A DNA stretch of 64,000 bases from an uncultured Poribacteria bacterium (GCA_951828385.1 OX639973.1:3215200-3279199), one strand, 5' to 3'; shown: positions 34,616-43,715, counted from the first letter of the stretch. The notes: a model not told the origin generated them from the letters alone. A program made the numbers and translations.

Positions 34616-35493
34616 TAGTAACGGTAACTCGGGAAATTGTAGTTATAAAGTCGGTTCCACCAATCAAACGCTTCTTTTGTTTTGCCTTTATCTTCGGCAT
34701 CACAAGCGTTTTTCGCACGGGTTAAAGCAGTGGAGAGTTTCGATTTGGCATCCTCAAGTTTTGTATCTGTAGAGCAAGGGCTGATGTAACCGGAAATCCC
34801 CATGGGGTCTTGCATATCCCTCAGATCAATGCTATCTAAGTATGACAATACACCCTTTACATCTTCAGCATAAACGATGGATGATTCGTCTTCTGCGTAT
34901 TTTGTGACTCGCAATTCAAGATAAAAGGAGGAAATCGGGACGTTTCGATAATATTTCCATGCTTTAATGAAGCGAATAAGGGGCTTAACTTTACCTCCCA
35001 AATCCCCGTCGCCATCTTTGACATAAGCATTATGAGCGTCAGGGCTAGAACGCATCCATCCATTGGAACAGTCCGGAATATCATAAACTCTATAGTCGTC
35101 TTCGGTAGTTTTGATATAATCCGCAGGAGTGACCTCTGTACTTTCTTTAGCGTCTGTGCCAAATGGAACAACTACAGCAGGACAACTCACACGAACATTC
35201 GTCGTCGGAAAACGTTTTTTCAATGCATCTCGAACCTCTCCGAGCGTGGTTGTAGAATTTGCCTTAAGATTGCAAGTAGGAATCTCGGCAAAGTAATCCA
35301 CATCACTATGTCCGGAAATGCTGGTTCCGTTTCCAAAGGAGCCTGTCCTAAAGAAACTGGTTATACTAAAATTGCTCTCGAGGCAGGCCTTTATGGAAGA
35401 TCGATGATTTTTAGCTGCTGTAGATTCACCGGAAGACGGTGTGAGTGCGCTTAGAAAAGTTGTGAACCCTTGGTTAACGGTTCTGGTAGGCAT
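34615..35493 (-). CDS. CBASS CD-NTase (SMODS nucleotidyltransferase), copy 1
   Basis: 292-residue cyclic-nucleotide synthase of the CBASS phage-defence pathway. GSFGNGTSISG (from residue 51) followed by S-D-V-D at 63-66 gives the hG[GS]..DxD metal site with Asp64 and Asp66. A later ESTEVTPADY region holds the candidate third acidic residue. The C-terminal part (LIRFIKAWKYYRNVPISSFYLELRV) is the SMODS helical half. Its stop overlaps the S-4TM effector start. The protein is acidic. The upstream gene is a close paralogue. Confidence 0.92.
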   Translation of the reverse strand: MPTRTVNQGFTTFLSALTPSSGESTAAKNHRSSIKACLESNFSITSFFRTGSFGNGTSISGHSDVDYFAEIPTCNLKANSTTTLGEVRDALKKRFPTTNVRVSCPAVVVPFGTDAKESTEVTPADYIKTTEDDYRVYDIPDCSNGWMRSSPDAHNAYVKDGDGDLGGKVKPLIRFIKAWKYYRNVPISSFYLELRVTKYAEDESSIVYAEDVKGVLSYLDSIDLRDMQDPMGISGYISPCSTDTKLEDAKSKLSTALTRAKNACDAEDKGKTKEAFDWWNRLYNYNFPSYRY

Positions 35494-35648
35494 TGGTCTT
35501 CACCTCAAAATAAGTATAATTTCTGTCAGTAGAATAATGATTTACCCTGCAAGGAGGATAAGTAGCATATGTGGACAAAGCCTATTGCACTATGCTATTG
35601 AAGGTGCACCACGAATGGGAATTTGTCCTACTTTCAAACTGCTTTGGT

Positions 35649-36539
35649 TTAGTAATAGTAACTTGGAAATTTACGATTATACAGCATGTTCCACCAATGA
35701 AAAGCATTTTTTATGTTTCCACTTTTTCTCGCATGACAAGCCTTTTGAGCTCGGGTTAAAGCAGTAGAAAGTTTAGACTTCCCTTGCTTAAGTTTAGTTT
35801 TTGTAGAACAAGCACTAATATAACCGGAAATTCCCATGGGGTCTTGCATCTTTGCTAGTCCTACGGCGTGCAAATGAGAAAAAATACGCCTTATGGCTAC
35901 ATCATGTGTATTATAAACAATACCTGAATTTCTTTCAGCGTATTTTGCTACTCGTAATTCCAAGTAAAAAGAGGAAATTGGGACCTTTTGACAGTACTTC
36001 CACGCTTTAATGAAGCGAATGAGTCGTTTCACTTGTCCTTCCAACTTTTGGTCAACCTTTCTGACATAGGCATTATGAGCATGAGGGCTAGAAAATATCC
36101 AACCGTTGGAAGAGGCTGGAATCCTATAAATTCTATATTTACCTTTTTTGGTAAGTCTGATATACCTTGCAGGAGTAATTTCAGTACTTTCTTTGGCATT
36201 TGTGCCAAATGGGATAATAACAGCAGGACAACTTACGCTAATATCTGTCTTTGGGAAACGTATACTTAAGGCATTTCTCATTCGATTTAATGTATATATA
36301 GAATTCTTATTAAGGTTCCGAGCTGGAATTTCAGCAAAATAATCCACATCACTATGTCCGGAAATGCTCGTTCCATTTCCAAAGGAGCCTGTCCTAAAGA
36401 AATAGGTCATACCAAAACTGCTTTTTAGACATGCTTCTATGGAAGCCCGATGTATTATTGCTGCAGTAGATTCTCTGGGAGTAGGTGTGAGCCTACTGAG
36501 AAAATCTCTAAATCCTCGATCAATAGTTTTAGTTGGCAT
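35649..36539 (-). CDS. CBASS CD-NTase (SMODS nucleotidyltransferase), copy 2
   Basis: 296 residues, paralogous to the downstream copy across its whole length. It has the same GSFGNGTSISG and SDVDYF motif at residues 51-68 and the same CPAVIIPFG and ESTEITPARY blocks. Many Asp/Glu of copy 1 are Lys/Arg here (RLTKKGKYRIYRIPASSNGW against IKTTEDDYRVYDIPDCSNGW), so it is much more basic. The catalytic Asp pair is kept, so it may still be active. It is 155 bp upstream of copy 1 on the same strand, in an AT-rich stretch. Confidence 0.9.
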   Translation of the reverse strand: MPTKTIDRGFRDFLSRLTPTPRESTAAIIHRASIEACLKSSFGMTYFFRTGSFGNGTSISGHSDVDYFAEIPARNLNKNSIYTLNRMRNALSIRFPKTDISVSCPAVIIPFGTNAKESTEITPARYIRLTKKGKYRIYRIPASSNGWIFSSPHAHNAYVRKVDQKLEGQVKRLIRFIKAWKYCQKVPISSFYLELRVAKYAERNSGIVYNTHDVAIRRIFSHLHAVGLAKMQDPMGISGYISACSTKTKLKQGKSKLSTALTRAQKACHARKSGNIKNAFHWWNMLYNRKFPSYYY

Positions 36540-36631
36540 TGGTATTTACCTTAAAGTCGGTTTCATTACCATCAGCAGAACAATAGGCATCTTATAGAAA
36601 ACACAAGTGAACCTGTAAAAAATCGTTATAT

Positions 36632-36660
36632 ATTATATCACAAAATTCTGATAATTTCTA
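36632..36660 (-). promoter_or_regulatory. Promoter candidate for the CBASS cassette
   Basis: On the minus strand, TGATATAAT (extended -10, TATAAT at 36637-36632) lies 17 bp after TAGAAA as a weak -35, about 93 bp upstream of the first CD-NTase ATG. Confidence 0.5.
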
Positions 36661-36768
36661 TTTTATTTTGAATACCAATTTTGATATTACGCGGAAATCG
36701 GCATTCCAATTCATCCTACACCACCTCGACGATGAATATATCCGCTTTAATAGCCTTGGCATTTACTA

Positions 36769-37443
36769 TCATTTCTTACCCACCAAAACCGGTTGCATGT
36801 AGGTTTTCAAGGCATCCGAGCGTTTGAGCCACTTCTGGAGATGGCTGGCGTATTCCTCTGGATTCTCTTTTACTAACGATTGGAAAACGGCACGTTTTTG
36901 GGCATCAAATTGGAGGAATACCTTCCACGCATAGTCTGGGTTATCAGAACGTTTTGCTTCAAAATCGGCATTAAACGCTCTAACGGCATCGGCGGTGCCC
37001 ATCCCCCATTGACCGTCCACTTCAACACCTACGAGTTTCTGGACATCTTTTACCGCCTCGCGCCCGACCAGTGTAACAAAATCAGCGTAAATCAGTTGGA
37101 GTGCTGGATGGATGTCCCAGGCATACCATCTGCCGAGCGTGTCATAATAGTAGCGTTTGATGATGGTAATATCGACTTTCGGATCCTTGAGCGGATTGAG
37201 TTTTGGGTCACCCGCGAGTTCCCGGACATATCTGGGTAGATGGCGGATGTCGCCCTGTTTGCTGCGCCATATTTCCCACTTTTTCTGCGTGATACCGGCA
37301 TAATTGTTAGCATCGTTGACACTCTCATCGTGTGCGATGATGAACACGAGCGCGTGATCGTGGTCAATCGGCACGCCGCGGTAACTTGTCAATATAGCGT
37401 AAACCGCAAAAACGGAGCAGACAGCGATAATGGGTTTAATCAT
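36769..37443 (-). CDS. GH108-like (N-acetylmuramidase/endolysin) membrane-anchored protein
   Basis: About 224 residues from the ATG at 37443 (GAGGA 8 nt upstream). An N-terminal hydrophobic segment (MIKPIIAVCSVFAVYAILTS) anchors or exports it. DESVNDANNYAGITQKKWEIW matches the GH108 catalytic block (usually E-GG-Y-V-N-D-P-x-D-x-GG-T-N-x-GIT), with the Glu kept but the first Gly pair altered. VGREAVKDVQKLVGVEVDGQWG and TADAVRAF match the C-terminal peptidoglycan-binding part. Probably trims peptidoglycan; prophage origin possible. Confidence 0.75.
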   Translation of the reverse strand: MIKPIIAVCSVFAVYAILTSYRGVPIDHDHALVFIIAHDESVNDANNYAGITQKKWEIWRSKQGDIRHLPRYVRELAGDPKLNPLKDPKVDITIIKRYYYDTLGRWYAWDIHPALQLIYADFVTLVGREAVKDVQKLVGVEVDGQWGMGTADAVRAFNADFEAKRSDNPDYAWKVFLQFDAQKRAVFQSLVKENPEEYASHLQKWLKRSDALKTYMQPVLVGKK

Positions 37444-37541
37444 TTTTGTTTTCCTCATCGTAGAAATGTGGGTAAAAACCGGTTCGGTTAGGAAACCGTG
37501 AAGAAACACCCAAGCAAAAACCCTACCGGACCTGGCGGAGG

Positions 37542-39428
37542 TTACCGATGGAAGCGGCGTTCTAATTCATCGCGTCCCATTTCGACGATGATCGGACGAG
37601 AGTGCGGACAATTGAACGGGAGTTTCGCTTGCGATAACTCTTTGATGAGGTTCATCATCTCCTTGGTATCCAACGTATCCCCGGCTTTAACAGCCGATTT
37701 GCATGCAAGTGTGATTAAGGCGTTGTCGATGGCTTCAGGGAGTTGTACGTCGGTATGCGGTGCTTCCGGGAGTTTGTCGAGCAAATCAGTGATGGTCTGT
37801 GCGGCGACGCGAGTTGGAAGTGGCGACGGAATCGCCCGAATCAGAATCGTATTGCCACCGAATTCCTCCAGATCAAAACCGAGCTTCTCGAAGATGGCAC
37901 CGTGAATTTTCAAGGCACTGAGTTGCTGCGGTGTGGCTTCAAGCGTGACTGGCAGTAGTAACCCTTGCACAGGAATCCCGTCGGCTTGCATCTGGTTGAC
38001 GAAGCGTTCATAAAGCACACGCTCGGCAGCGACGTGCTGGTCGATGAAGAAGATTTTATCCTTCGCCTCAGCGACGATATAGGTTTTAAAAAGGTTCGTC
38101 TTGAGTTGGACATCCTCAAAGTCGAGTAGACTGAGATTCACGCCGTCAGGTACCTCCTGCTGCGGGGGTTGCACGACGATTTCAGTAGGTGTAGAAGGAG
38201 TTTGTACTTCCGAAGTGTCAATAGCTTCAGTTTCCTGCTTACCGGCCTCTACCGCTTGTGTTGGAACAGGCGGTGTTTCCGTTTGCTGCGTCCGTGCTAC
38301 AGAGGTCGTGGCGCGTTGCCCTCCTGCAGTAGGTATGTGGCGTGGTGTGGAGACCCGTCCTGATAGACTGGTATCGTGGGTTTCAGCGTCTTCCTCGGAT
38401 TGCGTCGGTTCGGTAGGTGTCTCAATTTTGGGGATATATTTCGCTTTATGGACAGCGTTACGGAGTATCCGGACGATGCCGCTATAAATCGTCCGTTCGT
38501 TGCGAAACCGCACCTCGATTTTGGCGGGATGCACATTGACATCAACTGTCTCCGGTTCCAACGTTAGGAAAAGCAGCGCGACCGGCTGCCGTCCCTTGGC
38601 TACCATAGCGTCAAGTGCCTCTGTGAGTGCCGCACCGATAATCCGACTGCGAATGGGTCGCTGATTGAGAAAAAAGAGTTGATATTCGCGGTTCGGTTTC
38701 GTAAACTCCGGTTTTCCGAGCAATCCGTATACCTTCAGGTCAGGCAGATCCTCTGTGAATTCGATGAGATTTTCGGCGAATTCTTTACCGTAGAGCAGAC
38801 GGACCCGCTCCAGATGCGAATCGCAGGCACGGACATCAAGCATTGCCCTGCCGTTGTGCGTCAGCGAAAAATGGATGTTCGGATGCGCGAGTGCCGCCCA
38901 TGTCACCTGATTCGTGACGTGGTTCATCTCGGTGGTATCGGTTTTGAGAAATTTCAGGCGTGCCGGGACATTGTAAAAGAGGTTGTTAATCGACATGTGT
39001 GTGCCGGGAGAGCATCCACTCTCTTGTACGGAACGGAAGACCCCACCATCAACGCTAACCTTTGTCCCCTCAAGTGCGTCGGCGGTGCGGGTGAGGAGTT
39101 CAAATTGTGAGACCGAGGCGATACTGGCTAACGCTTCGCCGCGGAACCCAAACGTTTGAATACACTCAAGGTCTTCAATGCGGTTCACTTTGCTCGTCGC
39201 GTGGCGTTCCAAGGCGAGGAGCGCGTCCTCGCGTTCCATACCGGCACCGTTATCAGAGACATGGATGAGGCGTTTGCCGCCTGCACGGATTTCGACGCGG
39301 ATAGAGGTGCTGCCTGCGTCTACAGCGTTTTCGATCAATTCTTTGACGACTGAAGCCGGACGTTCAACGACTTCCCCCGCAGCAATCTTATTGGCAACAT
39401 CTGCAGAAAGTATCTTAATCTTTCCCAT
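37542..39428 (-). CDS. mutL: DNA mismatch repair protein MutL
   Basis: 628 residues. The N-terminal GHKL ATPase is clear: ILSADVANKIAAGEVVERPASVVKELIENAVDAG in segments, DNGAGM, and HATSKVNRIEDLECIQTFGFRGEALASIASV. The C-terminal dimerisation/endonuclease domain contains DQHVAAERVLYE, the DQHA(X)2E(X)4E metal motif with Ala changed to Val, plus ACKSAVKAG and CPHSRP, so it should be a nicking MutL as in bacteria without MutH. A Thr/Gln/Pro-rich linker joins the halves. No mutS is adjacent. Confidence 0.97.
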   Translation of the reverse strand: MGKIKILSADVANKIAAGEVVERPASVVKELIENAVDAGSTSIRVEIRAGGKRLIHVSDNGAGMEREDALLALERHATSKVNRIEDLECIQTFGFRGEALASIASVSQFELLTRTADALEGTKVSVDGGVFRSVQESGCSPGTHMSINNLFYNVPARLKFLKTDTTEMNHVTNQVTWAALAHPNIHFSLTHNGRAMLDVRACDSHLERVRLLYGKEFAENLIEFTEDLPDLKVYGLLGKPEFTKPNREYQLFFLNQRPIRSRIIGAALTEALDAMVAKGRQPVALLFLTLEPETVDVNVHPAKIEVRFRNERTIYSGIVRILRNAVHKAKYIPKIETPTEPTQSEEDAETHDTSLSGRVSTPRHIPTAGGQRATTSVARTQQTETPPVPTQAVEAGKQETEAIDTSEVQTPSTPTEIVVQPPQQEVPDGVNLSLLDFEDVQLKTNLFKTYIVAEAKDKIFFIDQHVAAERVLYERFVNQMQADGIPVQGLLLPVTLEATPQQLSALKIHGAIFEKLGFDLEEFGGNTILIRAIPSPLPTRVAAQTITDLLDKLPEAPHTDVQLPEAIDNALITLACKSAVKAGDTLDTKEMMNLIKELSQAKLPFNCPHSRPIIVEMGRDELERRFHR

Positions 39429-39578
39429 TTTTTTAACTATTGGGTTTTCGCTCCGATTTTTCCGTTGTCAAAATCGGGTTCTCGTCTAAATCGGTGTCCA
39501 TTTGTGGAAATTGCGTTTCCCTACTTCCCGGAACGCCGTCAAATGACGAGATTCTAACCCAACTCCATATTATATTTA

Positions 39579-39700
39579 TAGGACTTACGCATGCTGCTCT
39601 TTTGTAGCACAAACTTCCCAGTTTGTGTCACCAGAACGCTGTGTTTTCCGAAAATTCTCATCTAACAGAACGGGCTGGAGTCAAAATTGCGTAAGTCCTA
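39579..39700. repeat. MITE-like inverted-repeat element, TAGGACTTACGCA family, copy 3
   Basis: 122-bp element with perfect 13-bp terminal inverted repeats TAGGACTTACGCA and TGCGTAAGTCCTA, the longest and best-preserved of the three copies. Its interior differs from copies 1 and 2 (no GCGAGG palindrome). Confidence 0.8.
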
Positions 39701-39702
39701 AT

Positions 39703-41748
39703 TTATTCAGCGTTTTGGTATAAGTAACAGTTGCATGAATGCGTCTGCGTGAAGCGCGTTTCGTCTGGATATGTGTCCTTACATGTAGGCATCACTTCTG
39801 GACAGCGTGGATGAAAATAACAACCAGCGGGACGATTGATCGGTGAAGGCACATCCCCCTCCAATTGAATCTTTTCAACACCGGTTTGCGGATCCATCTT
39901 CGGGACAGCAGAGAGCAGTGCCCGCGTATACGGATGCTTAGGCGAATCGAAAATTTCCTCTGTTGTCCCACGCTCAACAATTCTACCGAGATACATCACC
40001 GCTACCTCATCTGCAAAGTACTCAACGACAGAAAGATTGTGCGTGATGAAGAGATAGGTGAGATTGAAATCGGTCTGTAGTGATTTTAGGAGATTCAGTA
40101 TCTGCGCTTGGACTGATACGTCTAACGCACTCGTCGCCTCGTCACAGACGATGAACTCCGGATCGACAGCAAGACAGCGTGCGATACCAATGCGTTGTCT
40201 TTGACCGCCAGAGAATTCGTGCGGGTAGCGCGTCACCATATCCGGCGATAAACCGACGCGCTGCATCAATTCCGCAACCCGATTTTCGCGTGCCTCTGTG
40301 GACTCACCGATAGCGTGCGCCTGCATCCCCTCCTGAATAATAGCACCTATGGTCATTCGAGGATTCAGGGAGGCGTAGGGGTCCTGAAAGATAATCTGCA
40401 TCTGCTTCCGATACGGGTGCATAAGTTCCCGCGTGACAGTTGCGATGTTAACACCGTCATAGACAAGATCACCTTTGACCGGCACGCCTAATCGGAGGAT
40501 CGCTTTGCCGAAAGAGGTCTTGCCGGACCCGGATTCGCCGACAAGTGCAAGCGTCTTCCCGCGCGGAATATCAAGCGTAACATCATCAACGGCATAGACA
40601 TAACCGACCGTCCGTTTGAAAAGACCCTTCTGGATAGGATAGTGAACGCAGAGGTTTTTGACCTGAAGTTGCGGTTGTGTGTTTGCCATCTGTGCCGGAG
40701 CATCTTCTATTTTATCCGTATCCGTTTCGAGTTCCAGTTTTGTAGCACCAGTTACCGTAGCACTGAACGGCGGTTCAGGGTTGTAGAGATGGCAGGCGAC
40801 GTTGTGTTCGCTACCGTTAACGCCATGCAACGTCGGCGTAATGGTTTCGCACCCGTCCATGATTTTCGGACAGCGATCCGCGAATCGACAACCGTCATTA
40901 TAGTCGGTGGCTTTCGGGACTCTACCGGCGATGGTATGTAATTGCGTTCCGCGTTTATCGCGAGCCGGTGTTGATTCCAGAAGCTTGACCGTATACGGGT
41001 GCTGCGGTGTCTCGTAGAGTTGCTCCCAAGTGCCTATCTCAGCGATTTTCCCGGCGTACATAACGGCAACACGATCGGCTATGTTCGCAACAACCCCCAA
41101 ATCGTGTGTTATCAGTAGCACTGCCATTTGCAGCTCTTGCTGGAGGCGTTGGATGAGTTCAAGGATCTGTGCTTGTATGGTGACATCCAGTGCAGTCGTC
41201 GGTTCATCGGCAATGAGGAGCCCTGGACGGCAGGAGAGTGCCATCGCAATCATGACGCGTTGTTTCATACCGCCGGACATCTGGTGCGGATATTCATCGT
41301 AACGCGCCGCGGGTTCCGGGATACCGACGAGGTCAAGCATTTCGATTGCGGCGTTTCTCGCAGCCGTGCCGTGAAGGTCTTGATGCTGTCGGATCGCCTC
41401 CGAAATCTGGTAGCCGATCGTGAAAACGGGATTAAGGCTGGTCATCGGCTCTTGAAATACCATAGCAATATCGTTGCCTTGAATCTTCCGTTTTTCAACT
41501 TCCGGTAGGCGTGTGATGTCCTGTCCGTTGTAATAGATGGCACCGCCTGCAATGAACCCGGCAGGCTGCGCCACGAGTTGGATCACGGACAGCGCGGTGA
41601 CGCTTTTACCACAACCCGACTCACCGACGAGTGCGAAAATCTCGTTCGGCGCAATATCGAATGAGATGCCGTCAACGGCGCGGGCAAGTCCTTCGGGGGT
41701 GCGAAAATAGGTTTTGAGGTTTTGTACGCTGAGGAGTGCTTCTTGCAT
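39703..41748 (-). CDS. Oligopeptide/dipeptide ABC transporter, fused double ATPase
   Basis: 681 residues containing two ABC ATPases of the DppD and DppF type in one chain. The first has Walker A GESGCGKS, signature MSGGMKQR and Walker B LLIADEPTTALD; it ends with the oligopeptide-type C-terminal Cys cluster (DGCRFADRCPKIMDGC). The second has GESGSGKT, FSGGQRQR and FIVCDEATSALD, then YFHPRCPEVMPTC. It would energise peptide or nickel uptake, but no permease or binding-protein genes are in the window. ATG start at 41748. Confidence 0.95.
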   Translation of the reverse strand: MQEALLSVQNLKTYFRTPEGLARAVDGISFDIAPNEIFALVGESGCGKSVTALSVIQLVAQPAGFIAGGAIYYNGQDITRLPEVEKRKIQGNDIAMVFQEPMTSLNPVFTIGYQISEAIRQHQDLHGTAARNAAIEMLDLVGIPEPAARYDEYPHQMSGGMKQRVMIAMALSCRPGLLIADEPTTALDVTIQAQILELIQRLQQELQMAVLLITHDLGVVANIADRVAVMYAGKIAEIGTWEQLYETPQHPYTVKLLESTPARDKRGTQLHTIAGRVPKATDYNDGCRFADRCPKIMDGCETITPTLHGVNGSEHNVACHLYNPEPPFSATVTGATKLELETDTDKIEDAPAQMANTQPQLQVKNLCVHYPIQKGLFKRTVGYVYAVDDVTLDIPRGKTLALVGESGSGKTSFGKAILRLGVPVKGDLVYDGVNIATVTRELMHPYRKQMQIIFQDPYASLNPRMTIGAIIQEGMQAHAIGESTEARENRVAELMQRVGLSPDMVTRYPHEFSGGQRQRIGIARCLAVDPEFIVCDEATSALDVSVQAQILNLLKSLQTDFNLTYLFITHNLSVVEYFADEVAVMYLGRIVERGTTEEIFDSPKHPYTRALLSAVPKMDPQTGVEKIQLEGDVPSPINRPAGCYFHPRCPEVMPTCKDTYPDETRFTQTHSCNCYLYQNAE

Positions 41749-42128
41749 GAGACTACTATATCAGAGAGATTCGTGAAAGTCAAGGGAAATTTGTATCGTT
41801 ATTTCTCGTTTGAAGAATAACGACGCAACTTACAACAAAATTATATGAATAAAACTGCAGGACCTGTGCTATACTATAGTGAAGCCCATAAATAAGTGGA
41901 CATCTTCGTAGCACATACTTCCAGTTTGTGACAGTCTGAATGCCTGTTATAGGTATTCAGACTGTTGGAGAGTGCCCAATTAATTCTAAACTTTACTATA
42001 ATTTATGTGTCCAGCCGAATTCAGTCCACAGGTTTCCGCGATAAAAACCTTACTTAAAAGATGAGGTGCAAATGACAGGTTGACAGAACATGTATAGGCA
42101 CTTCGCTATTTTGAAGGAGCATCAAAAA
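41749..42128. other. Intergenic region before the tandem lipoproteins
   Basis: 380 bp. It holds the second 126-bp element (41875-42000). Outside that, no gene, promoter or terminator is clear. Confidence 0.6.
41875..42000. mobile_element. 126-bp MITE-like element, copy 2
   Basis: Same ends (TATAGTGAA and TTTACTATA), same length and same orientation as the copy at 29576-29701. The stretch from CAGTCTGAATGCCTG to the end is almost identical between copies. Together they bracket the restriction-modification, CBASS, muramidase, mutL and ABC genes. Confidence 0.8.
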
Positions 42129-42845
42129 ATGATAAAAAGATATTTTGTAGGCTTGATTACTTTTGTATGTCTCTCCAGTTTGTTTTTCTTTATCGGCTGT
42201 GGTGATTCTGAAGACACGGATTCGATAGTGATACCAGACGAACTTTACGATACCAGCGAACTCACTTACGACATTAGCGATGCAGAGATTCAGGAACTGA
42301 TGGCGTTAGATATCCCTGCAAACTGGGAAGAGACAGAAGATCGTGAGTTGCGCGCCAGATATTACCACGCGCAGTTGCTCAAAGAATTCGGGAACATTCC
42401 AGCCGTTCATATCGTTGCAGCGCGTGAACGAGAAAAAGAATTGACAGGTGTCATCGTATTTACAGTTGATGAAATGGTTAACTTTGAGAAGGCAAAATAT
42501 GTTCTCTGGCCCACCAAGCACAATCGTGACAAACTTGAAAGGTCGCTGAAGATACAATTGAGGCGTGAGACGGATGATCCAGAGTTATTTGCTAAACTCT
42601 ACAGAGAAGAGTTGATCGAACAGCATGGGGATAAGCCAGAGGTTGAGGTTGTTGTTAAAGGAGAGACAAAGTTATGGTTTGGCGGCTTTAGGTTTCCCGG
42701 CGATGAAGACGAATACATCGCCTTTCTCGAAGCAGAATATGTGCTGTGGCCTGAGGCCTTGAAGCTGCAAAGAATCGAAAAATACCGAAAGGCGAGAGCA
42801 GAAGGAACACCGTTCCATCTCATAGACTGGAATAATGACAATTAA
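42129..42845 (+). CDS. Lipoprotein with internal repeat (copy 1)
   Basis: About 238 residues from the ATG at 42129 (AAGGAG 10 nt upstream). The signal peptide MIKRYFVGLITFVCLSSLFFFIGC ends at a lipobox Cys. The mature part has two related segments. Segment 1 reads YHAQLLKEFGNIPAVHIVA...EKAKYVLWPTKHN. Segment 2 reads YREELIEQHGDKPEVEVVVKGETK...AEYVLWPEALK. No known family recognised. It forms a tandem pair with the next gene, so the two probably arose by duplication. Confidence 0.8.
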   Translation: MIKRYFVGLITFVCLSSLFFFIGCGDSEDTDSIVIPDELYDTSELTYDISDAEIQELMALDIPANWEETEDRELRARYYHAQLLKEFGNIPAVHIVAAREREKELTGVIVFTVDEMVNFEKAKYVLWPTKHNRDKLERSLKIQLRRETDDPELFAKLYREELIEQHGDKPEVEVVVKGETKLWFGGFRFPGDEDEYIAFLEAEYVLWPEALKLQRIEKYRKARAEGTPFHLIDWNNDN

Positions 42846-42919
42846 TTGATTCCGTATAGTTGACCCTGATCGATCTAAAATGTATATGTACTTCACATTT
42901 CTGCAAGGAGGACCCAATA

Positions 42920-43642
42920 ATGTTGAAAAGATATTTTGTAGGCCTGATCTCTCTCGTATGTCTCCTTAGTCTGTCTTTCTTTGTCGGCTGTGGGGACCCT
43001 GAAGGTACAGAATCGCCAACCATAGTAGATACGGAACCAACCGAACCATTAGAGCCATTAGAGCCAATCGTAATCCCTGAGGAACTTTACGACACCAGCG
43101 ATCTGACTTACGACATCAGCGATGCAGAGGTTCAGGAACTGATGGCGTTAGAACTGCCTGATCACTGGATCCATGATGCCAAATATTTCCATGCGCAACT
43201 CGTCCAACAATTCGGGAACATTCCAGCCGTTCATATCGTCGCGGAACGTCATCGAAAACGATTGCTGGCACCCGGAGGATTCATCACAACCCTTGATGAG
43301 TCGATTAATTACGCTAAAGCACGATATGTGCTCTGGCCGAACGAGTCCACTCTAAAGTCTCTTGAAGGATATTTGAAAGATAAATTAATGCAGGAGACGG
43401 ATGACCCGGAACTGTTTGCCAAAATCTTCAGAGAAAAGTTAGTCCATCAGTTTGGGTATATTCCGGAGGTCGATATTGTCGTTAAGGGAGAGACAAAAGG
43501 AATGTTCGGAGGCTTCAAACTCCCTGATGATGCAGATGAATACCTCGCTTACCACGAAGCACTCCATGCTCTCTTTCCGAATACGTTGCATCTACTTGAA
43601 AGTGCCCGAGAAGATGTCCGAAAGGCAAAAGCAGAAGGGTAG
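42920..43642 (+). CDS. Lipoprotein with internal repeat (copy 2)
   Basis: About 240 residues from the ATG at 42920, preceded by AAGGAGG. The signal peptide MLKRYFVGLISLVCLLSLSFFVGC ends in a lipobox. After an acidic, Pro-rich spacer (TEPTEPLEPLEPIVIPEEL) come FHAQLVQQFGNIPAVHIVAE...KARYVLWPNES and FREKLVHQFGYIPEVDIVVKGETKG. It is a paralogue of the gene just before it, with the same two-segment layout. Followed by a GC-rich hairpin. Function unknown. Confidence 0.8.
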   Translation: MLKRYFVGLISLVCLLSLSFFVGCGDPEGTESPTIVDTEPTEPLEPLEPIVIPEELYDTSDLTYDISDAEVQELMALELPDHWIHDAKYFHAQLVQQFGNIPAVHIVAERHRKRLLAPGGFITTLDESINYAKARYVLWPNESTLKSLEGYLKDKLMQETDDPELFAKIFREKLVHQFGYIPEVDIVVKGETKGMFGGFKLPDDADEYLAYHEALHALFPNTLHLLESAREDVRKAKAEG

Positions 43643-43651
43643 CCATGTTGA

Positions 43652-43676
43652 TAGGCGCGCTTGCAAAGCGCGCCTA
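43652..43676 (+). terminator. GC-rich hairpin after the lipoprotein pair
   Basis: TAGGCGCGC pairs with GCGCGCCTA around a 7-nt loop, 10 bp after the lipoprotein stop. No T-run follows, so it may stabilise mRNA or halt polymerase rather than be a classic terminator. Confidence 0.45.
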
Positions 43677-43715
43677 CCCACAGTGCCTACATCTCTTTAT
43701 ATCCAGATAACTTTT

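Noticed and set aside
29570-42000. Composite transposon with the 126-bp elements as ends
   Set aside because: The elements encode no transposase and are in direct orientation; bracketing is noted but active composite transposition is not supported.
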